Position numbers and translations under genes: made by a program. Shown here one piece after another: positions 7,773 through 13,680 of a stretch of 13,680 nucleotides of DNA; the stretch's first letter is position 1, and each line of letters begins with the position of its first letter. Source of the stretch: Bacillota bacterium (GTDB lineage Bacteria > Bacillota > Clostridia > Acetivibrionales > Acetivibrionaceae); the NCBI GenBank assembly GCA_023421115.1, contig JAEZUI010000118.1, positions 1 to 13,680 on the forward strand. The letters are read 5' to 3'. The notes under the pieces are model-generated. The model was not told the DNA's origin and did no database searches. It worked only from the letters and a program-made list of their open reading frames with translations.

Positions 7773-8549
7773 TTAATCCCACAGCTTCCAAGGAGGTTTC
7801 CCACTATTCCAATGACCATCAAGAAATGCTTTATCTCGCATAGTATCCATTGGTGACCAAAAACCATCGTGTCGAAAAGCTTTCATTTGTCCTTCAGCAG
7901 ATAATTTTTCATAAGGATCTTCTTCAAGCATTTTAGTTCCATCTCCTAAATATTCAAAGATTCTATGGTTGAATACTGCAAAACCTGCATTAACCCACGC
8001 TTGATCCTGTTTTGCTTTTTCTTTAAACGAATTTACTGTTTCATCTTGCTCATCAATCTGAATAGCACCAAATCTTCCAGCAGGTCTAGTTGCGGTAATT
8101 GTTGCAATTTTTCCATGAGATTTATGAAAATTCAACAGTTCGTTAATATCAATATCTGCCACTCCATCACCATATGTCATCATAAATGGTTCAGTTCCAA
8201 CATATTTTTCAATCATTTTTATTCTTCCTGCAGTTGGCGTATGAATTCCAGTATTCACTAATGTTACTTTCCACGGTTCTGATATAGTTTCATGTACCTG
8301 AATATCATTGTTTTCCAAATCAACAGTCACATCAGATTGATACATATAATAATCCATAAAATACTCTTTAATCATATGCCCTTTATATCCACAACAAATT
8401 ATAAAATCGTTAAAGCCATAATATGAGTAAATTTTCATTATATGCCATAGAATAGGTTTTTCCCCAACATCAACCATTGGTTTTGGTTTTAAATGTGATT
8501 CTTCAGAAATACGAGTTCCAAGACCTCCTGCCAAAATAACTACCTTCAT
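7773..8549 (-). CDS. rfbF: Glucose-1-phosphate cytidylyltransferase
   Basis: This cytosolic enzyme makes CDP-glucose from glucose-1-phosphate and CTP, the entry step to CDP-3,6-dideoxyhexoses. The 258-aa protein has the usual full length. It shows the nucleotidyltransferase signature LAGGLGTR (6-13), the catalytic lysine region KPKPMVDVGEKPILWHIM (21-38), the metal-binding YGDGVAD (126-132), and the family-typical C-terminal run NAGFAVFN (187-194) and FWSPMDTMRDK (230-240). These family features separate it from the RmlA thymidylyltransferases and GalU uridylyltransferases. A GGGAGG site lies 7 bases before the ATG. It begins 25 bp after rfbH, so the two are very likely co-transcribed. The next pathway enzyme, an RfbG 4,6-dehydratase, is not in the window. 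Identification is firm. Confidence 0.96.
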   Translation of the reverse strand: MKVVILAGGLGTRISEESHLKPKPMVDVGEKPILWHIMKIYSYYGFNDFIICCGYKGHMIKEYFMDYYMYQSDVTVDLENNDIQVHETISEPWKVTLVNTGIHTPTAGRIKMIEKYVGTEPFMMTYGDGVADIDINELLNFHKSHGKIATITATRPAGRFGAIQIDEQDETVNSFKEKAKQDQAWVNAGFAVFNHRIFEYLGDGTKMLEEDPYEKLSAEGQMKAFRHDGFWSPMDTMRDKAFLDGHWNSGKPPWKLWD

Positions 8550-8574
8550 AAATTATCCTCCCTATCTTTTGTAG

Positions 8575-9918
8575 TTAACGATATTGATATACAAACTCTT
8601 TAATAATCTTTATCATATATTGCAGTTTAGCTTCATTCATTCCAGGATATACGCCTATCCAGAATGAATTTGTCGTAATGCGATTAGTATTAGATAAATC
8701 ACCTATTACACGATACTTATTTTTATCATCTCTAATTTCATCAAAACATGGATGACTTATTATATTACCTGCAAATAAATTTCTCGTCTGTATGTTCTGA
8801 TTTTCTAGGCTCGTTGTTAAGTCATCTCTGGAAAATGGCGCCTCATCTTTTACAGTTATTAGAAAACCAAACCAACTAGGTTCTGAGTTTGATGTTGCTT
8901 CAGGAAGAATTAATAAATCATTTAACTCCAACAGACTTTCTTTTAATATTTTCCAGTGTTTCTTTCTAAGCTCAGTAAACATTGAAAGTTTTTCTAACTG
9001 AGCACAACCAATTGCAGCCTGCATATCAGTAGCTTTTAAATTATAACCAAAATGAGAATACACATATTTGTGATCATAACCTTCTGGTAGCATACCAAAT
9101 TGCTGATTATAGCGATGTTTACAGCTTCCATCCACACCAGGAGAACACCAGCAATCCCGTCCCCAATCACGAAAAGAATTAACAATTCTATATAATTCTT
9201 TGTCATTGGTATAAACTGCACCACCTTCACCCATAGTCATATGATGCGGTGGATAAAAACTTGATGTGCCAATATGTCCCACTGTACCTGTATATTTCAA
9301 TTTACCATTATAAAAATACTTTGAACCAAGTGCATCACAATTATCTTCAATAAGCCATAGATTATGGTTATCACAAAAATCCCGAATATATTGAAGGTCA
9401 AAAGGATTTCCCAAAGTATGTGCTATCATAACTGCTTTTGTCTTATCAGATAATGCTTCCTCTAGATACTTTGTACCAATGTTATATTCAGGTATAGTTA
9501 CATCCAAAAAAACCGGAACAGCTCCGTATTGAATGATTGGAGCTATAGTTGTAGGAAAACCTGCAGCTACTGTAATAACTTCATCACCCTTTTTAATCCT
9601 TCTATCCCCTAATTTCCATGATGTTAAGGCCATAAAAGCCAATAAATTAGCAGAGGAACCAGAGTTAACTAAAGAACAATACTGTATTCCTAAAAATTTA
9701 GCTAGATTTGTTTCAAATTGTGTTGTATATCGTCCCGAAGTTAACCAAAATTCCAAAGAAGAATCCACTAAATTGATAAGTTCGTCTTCATTAAAAATAC
9801 GCCCAGCATAATTTATACGATTACCTTCTTTGTAAAGTTGTTCTTCCTTTTCTTTTGCTACATAATACTCTTTCGTCAAATTAATTATTTTTTGCTTTAT
9901 TTCCTCTGTTTTTTTCAT
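8575..9918 (-). CDS. rfbH: CDP-4-dehydro-6-deoxyglucose 3-dehydrase (E1)
   Basis: This PMP-dependent iron-sulfur enzyme removes the C3 hydroxyl of CDP-4-keto-6-deoxyglucose. The 447-aa protein has an aminotransferase-like fold with an N-terminal helical lead (KKTEEIKQKI) and GYNLKATDMQAAIG near 291-304. Two E1 hallmarks are visible. The usual PLP lysine is replaced by histidine in PPHHMTMGEGG (His225/226). The [2Fe-2S] ligands are Cys194 in DNCDALGS and the CxCx7C set Cys256, Cys258, Cys266 in CWCSPGVDGSC. E1 normally needs an NADH-driven iron-sulfur flavoprotein reductase (E3), which is not in the window. The start at 9918 is chosen over an upstream ATG at 9969, because GGGAG sits 6 bases before it and the extra 17 residues do not resemble the family. 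Identification is firm. Confidence 0.95.
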   Translation of the reverse strand: MKKTEEIKQKIINLTKEYYVAKEKEEQLYKEGNRINYAGRIFNEDELINLVDSSLEFWLTSGRYTTQFETNLAKFLGIQYCSLVNSGSSANLLAFMALTSWKLGDRRIKKGDEVITVAAGFPTTIAPIIQYGAVPVFLDVTIPEYNIGTKYLEEALSDKTKAVMIAHTLGNPFDLQYIRDFCDNHNLWLIEDNCDALGSKYFYNGKLKYTGTVGHIGTSSFYPPHHMTMGEGGAVYTNDKELYRIVNSFRDWGRDCWCSPGVDGSCKHRYNQQFGMLPEGYDHKYVYSHFGYNLKATDMQAAIGCAQLEKLSMFTELRKKHWKILKESLLELNDLLILPEATSNSEPSWFGFLITVKDEAPFSRDDLTTSLENQNIQTRNLFAGNIISHPCFDEIRDDKNKYRVIGDLSNTNRITTNSFWIGVYPGMNEAKLQYMIKIIKEFVYQYR

Positions 9919-9924
9919 ATATAG

Positions 9925-9929
9925 CTCCC
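9925..9929 (-). promoter_or_regulatory. Ribosome binding site deciding the rfbH start
   Basis: GGGAG on the minus strand lies 6 bases before the ATG at 9918. The upstream in-frame ATG at 9969 follows AT-only sequence with no ribosome site, so the shorter 447-aa product is preferred. Confidence 0.7.
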
Positions 9930-10025
9930 GTTTACTCAATATTTTATTAATTGTATTAGTTATTAACAAATTATTTTAATTCTATCAAGTATATTATATA
10001 TACATATAATTTATCGACACATTTA

Positions 10026-10046
10026 GACATATTCATTAAATATGTC
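10026..10046 (-). repeat. Inverted repeat overlapping the GT-B gene stop codon
   Basis: A perfect 8-bp stem (GACATATT with AATATGTC) encloses a 5-base loop. The TGA stop of the CgeB-like gene (10045-10047) lies at its 5' side on the minus strand. No U-run follows, so it is not a standard terminator. It may slow decay of the upstream mRNA or be chance in AT-rich DNA. A second, purely AT palindrome (7-bp stem) lies at 9993-10010 in the same 126-bp gap before rfbH. Confidence 0.4.
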
Positions 10047-11235
10047 AGTTACTATTTTCCTCGATTTCAATAATTTTCTCCAGAATATGGCTTGCTATTG
10101 TTCTTTCTTCCAAACAGATTTGCTTTGCTTTGTTAATACTATTATCTACTATAGTATTTGCTTTCTTGGTATCATTAATAATATTAAGAATTTTTTTTGG
10201 TAATAAGTCTATCTCATCTAAAGAATAGAGAACTATATCTTTTTCGTCTGTAAAATTCTTATCAAACCATTCACTATGATCTGTAATGAATATTGCCCCA
10301 TTACCAATCGCTTGCTCTGCGCGAGTACTAGTTGCAGTTTTAAACCAAGGCATTACATTTAAGACAAATTTCGACCTATTATAAATATTATCTTCATCAT
10401 TATTAATATCGTCATAAGATAGAATTATAAGATTCTTTGGATTTGAGCAAATAAAACTTTCCCACCCCTCACCACAAACAGATACGGTTACACCATTGTC
10501 AACTAAAGTTCTTACGCATTTATCTCTAAAATACGATCTTATATATTTATCTGCATGATATAATACTGACATTAAAGATATAAAATCATCATTATTTAGT
10601 GTAAAATCAATATCATTTAAAAAATGCCTTAGTGCCTTTTCTATTGTCCAATTAGTATTGTCTTTTAAATAATTTATCACACCATAAACAATTGCTTTCA
10701 ACCAATTATCTAGTTTATCAATTTCTCGCAATCGGTCTTCAGGATTATCATATGTGGCCGGAAAATAAACATCAATATTTCTCTCATGATAGGGTTTAAT
10801 ATTTTTATTAAATTCTACAAAAAAAACTGATTTAGAAATAAAGTGATTGATATGCGGAAAATATTCTTTAAGATATAAGCAGAAAGTGCCCTCATCACCC
10901 ATAACAACAACATTATCAATCTTTTGACTAAATCTAGAAGGTTGATATAAAGGATGATCCGTTAATAACGTTACATATATAACGGGAAATTGTTTAAATA
11001 AAAGTTCACCATTGGTTAATTCAAAATCCATTCCATGCCCTTGATAAGAACAAACAAATCTAACACCTTTTAATAACTCTTCTAAAAGTAAATTTGTAGC
11101 ACCTTCAACCGAAACATCAACTACTTGTGCATCCAATCCTAATTGTTTAAACTCATTGCTCAATCTTTCTGCATGATTTTTCAATGCATTATATCTTGAA
11201 ATTCCTGTCAATATTATTACTTTATCTGAACTCAT
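10045..11235 (-). CDS. CgeB-like GT-B glycosyltransferase
   Basis: The 396-aa protein looks like a two-domain GT-B glycosyltransferase related to CgeB and 'glycosyl transferases group 1' proteins. The N-terminal half starts KVIILTGISRYN and carries a Rossmann-like series with VIYVTLLTDHP (85-95) and NVVVMGDEGT (108-117). The C-terminal half has VCGEGW (253-258), SKFVLNVMPWF (288-298) and AEQAIGNGAIFITDHSEWF (306-324), a region that in this fold binds the nucleotide-sugar donor. It probably adds a sugar to flagellin or to the glycan, since it lies 43 bp after the Maf gene and before rfbH. Donor and acceptor are unknown. A GAGGGAG site lies just before the ATG. No signal peptide or membrane segment is seen, so action in the cytoplasm before flagellin export is expected. 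Confidence 0.85.
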   Translation of the reverse strand: MSSDKVIILTGISRYNALKNHAERLSNEFKQLGLDAQVVDVSVEGATNLLLEELLKGVRFVCSYQGHGMDFELTNGELLFKQFPVIYVTLLTDHPLYQPSRFSQKIDNVVVMGDEGTFCLYLKEYFPHINHFISKSVFFVEFNKNIKPYHERNIDVYFPATYDNPEDRLREIDKLDNWLKAIVYGVINYLKDNTNWTIEKALRHFLNDIDFTLNNDDFISLMSVLYHADKYIRSYFRDKCVRTLVDNGVTVSVCGEGWESFICSNPKNLIILSYDDINNDEDNIYNRSKFVLNVMPWFKTATSTRAEQAIGNGAIFITDHSEWFDKNFTDEKDIVLYSLDEIDLLPKKILNIINDTKKANTIVDNSINKAKQICLEERTIASHILEKIIEIEENSN

Positions 11236-11278
11236 AAAACTCCCTCTCCATACATAATTGAACTCTTATTTGCATTAA

Positions 11279-13099
11279 TTAAAATTTATTAAAATTAGAT
11301 ATGAAAAGTCGCTTTATTTCAATTGAAGCATCTTCCATAGCCTTATACATTAGTTCTGCCTTTCTAAATGTTACCAATCTATCATCTTCTATTTTTCCAG
11401 TAAACTGAAATATATTAGACAAGTTTTCAGCAGAGGCTTGTGCTACATATGTGTCAACTAATAAATTAGCAGGTATCTCGGTAATTTTCATATTTATTTT
11501 TTCAATTTTTTTAACAAGATTCTGCACATAGTTATTTTTATTTTGATTAGAAGTATAAGACATGATAATTTGTTGACAAAATCTTTTTGCAGCTTCTGAT
11601 TCATTTTGTATTGTATCCAAATCAGTAATACATTGTTCTATATATTCCTTAACTACTGCCATTTCGCTTTTCTGAATTGTATATGGTATACGATCAAGTA
11701 TATTCTTACAATTAAATTCCTTTGTGCAATACTCATTTATGGCATCTTTCAGTGTCATAATTCTTGTGCCTTTAATTTTAGCTCCACCTTCTGTCGCATC
11801 AATAACACACATTTCTTCTCTTTGAGAAATAGCATCTTCAAACCATGTCAAGAATATCTTCCAATCATGTCGAATAGGTACCATATTCCCGTAAATATCT
11901 TCAACCATACCTACAATATTCGTTTCCGCCTCACCTACGCCTTTTTCACCACCCACATGCGTAAACTCTCCACTATAAGCTAAGTCTTGTCCAATCAAAA
12001 TTACAGTTTTCATCCCTAGTGCTACACAAACAGAAAAAGCTGCTGTAGAAACGGATCCACCAGAATTAAAATAAGCGAGATTTTTATCTAATTTTTCGTA
12101 TAAATTATTTAAAAATTCATGCGCATCATACCATATCTTTCTTCCTTTATGAAAACTTAAAATTTCTTGATTTGATTCTAATTTTGTAAAAAGCGGTATT
12201 TGAATATTATCTCTTCTGCTAAAATATCTGAGCGGTTTTATTGCATCTAATGTAATAATAAAATCAGGTTCAATATCTTTATCTAAAAGGATATCCAACA
12301 CTCTATCAGTTGCAATAATTATAGACTTGCCTTTTGCATAATTGAGGTCATTTATATTCTTATCAAGAGAAGGCCCAGCCGAAACAATTATTACTGGTAT
12401 TTCTTTCGGAATGCTATCATATAAATCCAATACTATATTAGATTGTTCTAAATATTGTAAATTTTGAACAACATTTCTTATCATAGGTATTCCCATATGT
12501 GCAGCAGTATTTCTATTCAAGATTGCTCTGAGATTATTATCACTAATTTCCTTTAAAAAATCTCTATATTCATTACTAAATATTTTATCATAAATGGGAT
12601 GGGAACATACGATCTGCGAATACACATTAACCCAATCTACATGATCTCTTATTACAGCATGATATTCATAATCATTAATCCCCTCAACAGTTATAGAAAC
12701 CTTGTCATTCAATAGAATATCCGAAATATCATAGGATTTTATTACATGTAAAAAAACCTCAATACTTGGTTCATAAATAGCTAAAATATCACTGTCATTT
12801 AATTTATCAATTAACTTACGCACTATCAGACCATTACCAAATCCAAACAAAGATATTACACACTGATGATTAAAAAAAGAGAATTGCTCAAGCCACTTTT
12901 CCGCCTCTAATTTAGGATTATATATACTATTTAACCTATATTGTATACCTTCTTTTTTGATAGTTAATATTTCTGTTTCATCTTTTGCTATAAGCGTTTC
13001 AACAGCAATAAGATTTTCTTCATTTTTATTCTCATAATTATATATTTCAGCTAGTCTTGGTCTAGTGTTTTTGATGATACTTATATTGTTTTCAAACAT
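11279..13099 (-). CDS. Motility-associated factor (Maf/DUF115) glycosyltransferase
   Basis: The 606-aa protein has the Maf layout. An N-terminal domain carries a Rossmann-like strand and glycine turn, SLFGFGNGLIVRKL (83-96), followed by AIYEPS (107-112). The central MAF_flag10/DUF115 domain begins IPVIIVSAGPSLDKNI (234-249) and continues with DFIITLDA (279-286) and GGSVSTAAFSVCVALGMK (347-364) then GQDLAYSG (370-377). A helical C-terminal region follows from about 465. Maf proteins are needed for flagellin glycosylation, and studied members transfer nonulosonic acids (pseudaminic or legionaminic acid) to flagellin Ser/Thr in the cytoplasm. The position one gene from flagellin fits. No nonulosonate pathway gene is in the window, so the donor here is open. 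An AAGGAG site precedes the ATG; the 98-aa gene ends 20 bp upstream. This is unrelated to the Maf/Ham1 nucleotide pyrophosphatase. Confidence 0.93.
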   Translation of the reverse strand: MFENNISIIKNTRPRLAEIYNYENKNEENLIAVETLIAKDETEILTIKKEGIQYRLNSIYNPKLEAEKWLEQFSFFNHQCVISLFGFGNGLIVRKLIDKLNDSDILAIYEPSIEVFLHVIKSYDISDILLNDKVSITVEGINDYEYHAVIRDHVDWVNVYSQIVCSHPIYDKIFSNEYRDFLKEISDNNLRAILNRNTAAHMGIPMIRNVVQNLQYLEQSNIVLDLYDSIPKEIPVIIVSAGPSLDKNINDLNYAKGKSIIIATDRVLDILLDKDIEPDFIITLDAIKPLRYFSRRDNIQIPLFTKLESNQEILSFHKGRKIWYDAHEFLNNLYEKLDKNLAYFNSGGSVSTAAFSVCVALGMKTVILIGQDLAYSGEFTHVGGEKGVGEAETNIVGMVEDIYGNMVPIRHDWKIFLTWFEDAISQREEMCVIDATEGGAKIKGTRIMTLKDAINEYCTKEFNCKNILDRIPYTIQKSEMAVVKEYIEQCITDLDTIQNESEAAKRFCQQIIMSYTSNQNKNNYVQNLVKKIEKINMKITEIPANLLVDTYVAQASAENLSNIFQFTGKIEDDRLVTFRKAELMYKAMEDASIEIKRLFISNFNKF

Positions 13100-13119
13100 T
13101 ATATATGCTCCTTATTTGT

Positions 13120-13416
13120 TTACTTTATATTATTTAACACAGACAATGATTCTGTTAAATCATACTTAAATATATCTGCAAGCAAAATATAATCTTTTAA
13201 TTCTAAAGCACTCAAAGCATCCGTTAGAATACTATTAAATTTATTTTCATCAAACTCAATATTGTTTCCATTATTTTTAATATCTTGTACTTCACTTATA
13301 ATTATTGAAATATGTAATAAAAGCGAGTCAAGTTTCATAGTAGCATCATTTATTTTTTGCATGTAGAACAATTCACTAACTTCTTCTATTTCATCTAATA
13401 TCATTTTTATTTCCAT
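13120..13416 (-). CDS. Small helical protein of unknown function between flagellin and Maf
   Basis: I do not recognise a named family for this 98-aa protein. It is acidic and appears almost wholly helical, with heptad-like Leu/Ile spacing in 20-50 and a C-terminal motif SALELKDYILLADIFKYDL (68-86). It has no signal peptide or membrane segment and no cysteines. It is the first gene after the flagellin terminator and lies 20 bp before the Maf gene, so it likely shares that transcript. Size, charge and helical content would suit a secretion chaperone (FliS- or FlgN-like) or a Maf partner, but this is inference from context only. GGGG lies 7 bases before the chosen ATG at 13416; a second in-frame ATG at codon 5 is possible. 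Confidence 0.75.
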   Translation of the reverse strand: MEIKMILDEIEEVSELFYMQKINDATMKLDSLLLHISIIISEVQDIKNNGNNIEFDENKFNSILTDALSALELKDYILLADIFKYDLTESLSVLNNIK

Positions 13417-13454
13417 ATTTAATCCCCATTCTTATATTCACTTTGTTTAAATTC

Positions 13455-13463
13455 ATTATAGCA
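13455..13463 (-). promoter_or_regulatory. Candidate extended -10 promoter for the glycosylation operon
   Basis: TGCTATAAT on the minus strand is a perfect extended -10 (TGnTATAAT). It would start RNA near 13448, about 32 bases before the ATG at 13416. The matching -35 position is weak, as often seen with extended -10 promoters. AT-rich sequence makes chance matches possible. Confidence 0.4.
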
Positions 13464-13510
13464 CTTTAAACATATAATTCCTATTTATTATTTATACTTT
13501 TCGACAAAAA

Positions 13511-13538
13511 TATGTATAACAACTACAAAAAGTGTCAA
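13511..13538 (-). promoter_or_regulatory. Candidate sigma-A promoter downstream of the flagellin terminator
   Basis: A perfect -35 TTGACA (13538-13533) is followed after 16 bases by TACATA (13516-13511), a fair -10. It lies just after the flagellin terminator and before the 98-aa gene, so it could drive the operon separately from flagellin. The leader would be about 90 bases. No clear sigma-28 flagellar promoter (TAAA-N15-GCCGATAA) was seen here. Confidence 0.45.
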
Positions 13539-13564
13539 CCCAAACTTTTTAGGATATTTATTTA

Positions 13565-13597
13565 TAAAAAATGGAGCTGACCATGGGCCAACTCCAT
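13565..13597 (-). terminator. Rho-independent terminator of the flagellin gene
   Basis: On the minus strand ATGGAGTTGGCC, loop CAT, GGTCAGCTCCAT forms a 12-pair stem with two G-U pairs, followed by a run of T. The plus-strand RNA would have two C-A mismatches at the same places, so the hairpin is built for the minus strand. It begins 22 bases after the flagellin stop. Confidence 0.9.
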
Positions 13598-13619
13598 CTT
13601 TATATACTCTAAGTATGTA

Positions 13620-13680
13620 TTACTGTAATAATGATAAAACACCTTGTGTAGACTGATTAGCCTGTGCAAGCATAGACTGA
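13620..13680 (-). CDS. fliC: Flagellin, C-terminal end only (5' part outside window)
   Basis: The last 19 residues and a TAA are present: QSMLAQANQSTQGVLSLLQ. The pattern, QSMLAQANQS followed by a short hydrophobic tail ending in LLQ, is the D0-domain terminus of bacterial flagellins, which packs in the filament core and is needed for export and assembly. Flagellin is the likely glycoprotein substrate of the downstream Maf and glycosyltransferases. The gene, also called hag in Gram-positives, ends with a strong terminator, so it is expected to be expressed far more highly than the glycosylation genes. Identification from so short a piece is still good because this tail is highly conserved. 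Confidence 0.92.
   Translation of the reverse strand, partial: QSMLAQANQSTQGVLSLLQ

Noticed and set aside
6071..10826. Runs of eight A or T inside coding regions (6072-6079, 10191-10198, 10819-10826) as phase-variable tracts
   Set aside because: At this AT content several 8-base runs are expected by chance in 13.7 kb. None breaks a frame, and they are shorter than typical variable tracts.

Overview
The window is AT-rich and comes from a flagellated, low-GC Gram-positive bacterium, most likely an anaerobic clostridium of the Lachnospiraceae type. This rests on base composition, strong AGGAGG-type ribosome sites, and the flagellin C-terminus at the right edge. No sequence search was possible, so the taxon is an inference. 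All credible genes are on the minus strand, so transcription runs from position 13680 towards 1. No rRNA, tRNA, CRISPR array, transposase or phage gene was seen, and no stretch over 300 bases lacks a gene.

Layout in transcription order. (1) 13680-13620 is the last 19 codons of a flagellin gene, followed by a strong Rho-independent terminator at 13571-13597. (2) A short intergenic region holds two candidate promoters and starts a new operon. (3) The operon opens with a 98-aa helical protein of unknown function, a Maf/DUF115 motility-associated glycosyltransferase and a CgeB-like GT-B glycosyltransferase. (4) A nucleotide-sugar block follows: RfbH-type [2Fe-2S] 3-dehydrase and RfbF glucose-1-phosphate cytidylyltransferase. 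(5) Next are a large multidomain GT2 glycosyltransferase and two methyltransferases: one zinc-finger sugar C-methyltransferase type and one FkbM type. (6) The last block is a DRE-TIM aldolase, an acetolactate-synthase-like ThDP enzyme, and an SDR cut by the left edge. Spacing of about 20-130 bp and a single orientation fit one polycistronic flagellin-glycosylation island that continues beyond position 1.

Working together (inference): RfbF makes CDP-glucose. An RfbG-type 4,6-dehydratase, not in the window, would make the 4-keto-6-deoxy sugar. RfbH would remove the 3-hydroxyl. The ThDP enzyme would then add a two-carbon branch from a 2-keto acid, as YerE does in yersiniose synthesis, and the SDR would reduce a keto group. 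The aldolase may supply or process the keto acid. Methyltransferases would decorate the sugar, and Maf plus the two glycosyltransferases would build the glycan on flagellin. A branched-chain 3,6-dideoxyhexose on flagellin of a Gram-positive bacterium would be unusual, and it is the main lead here.
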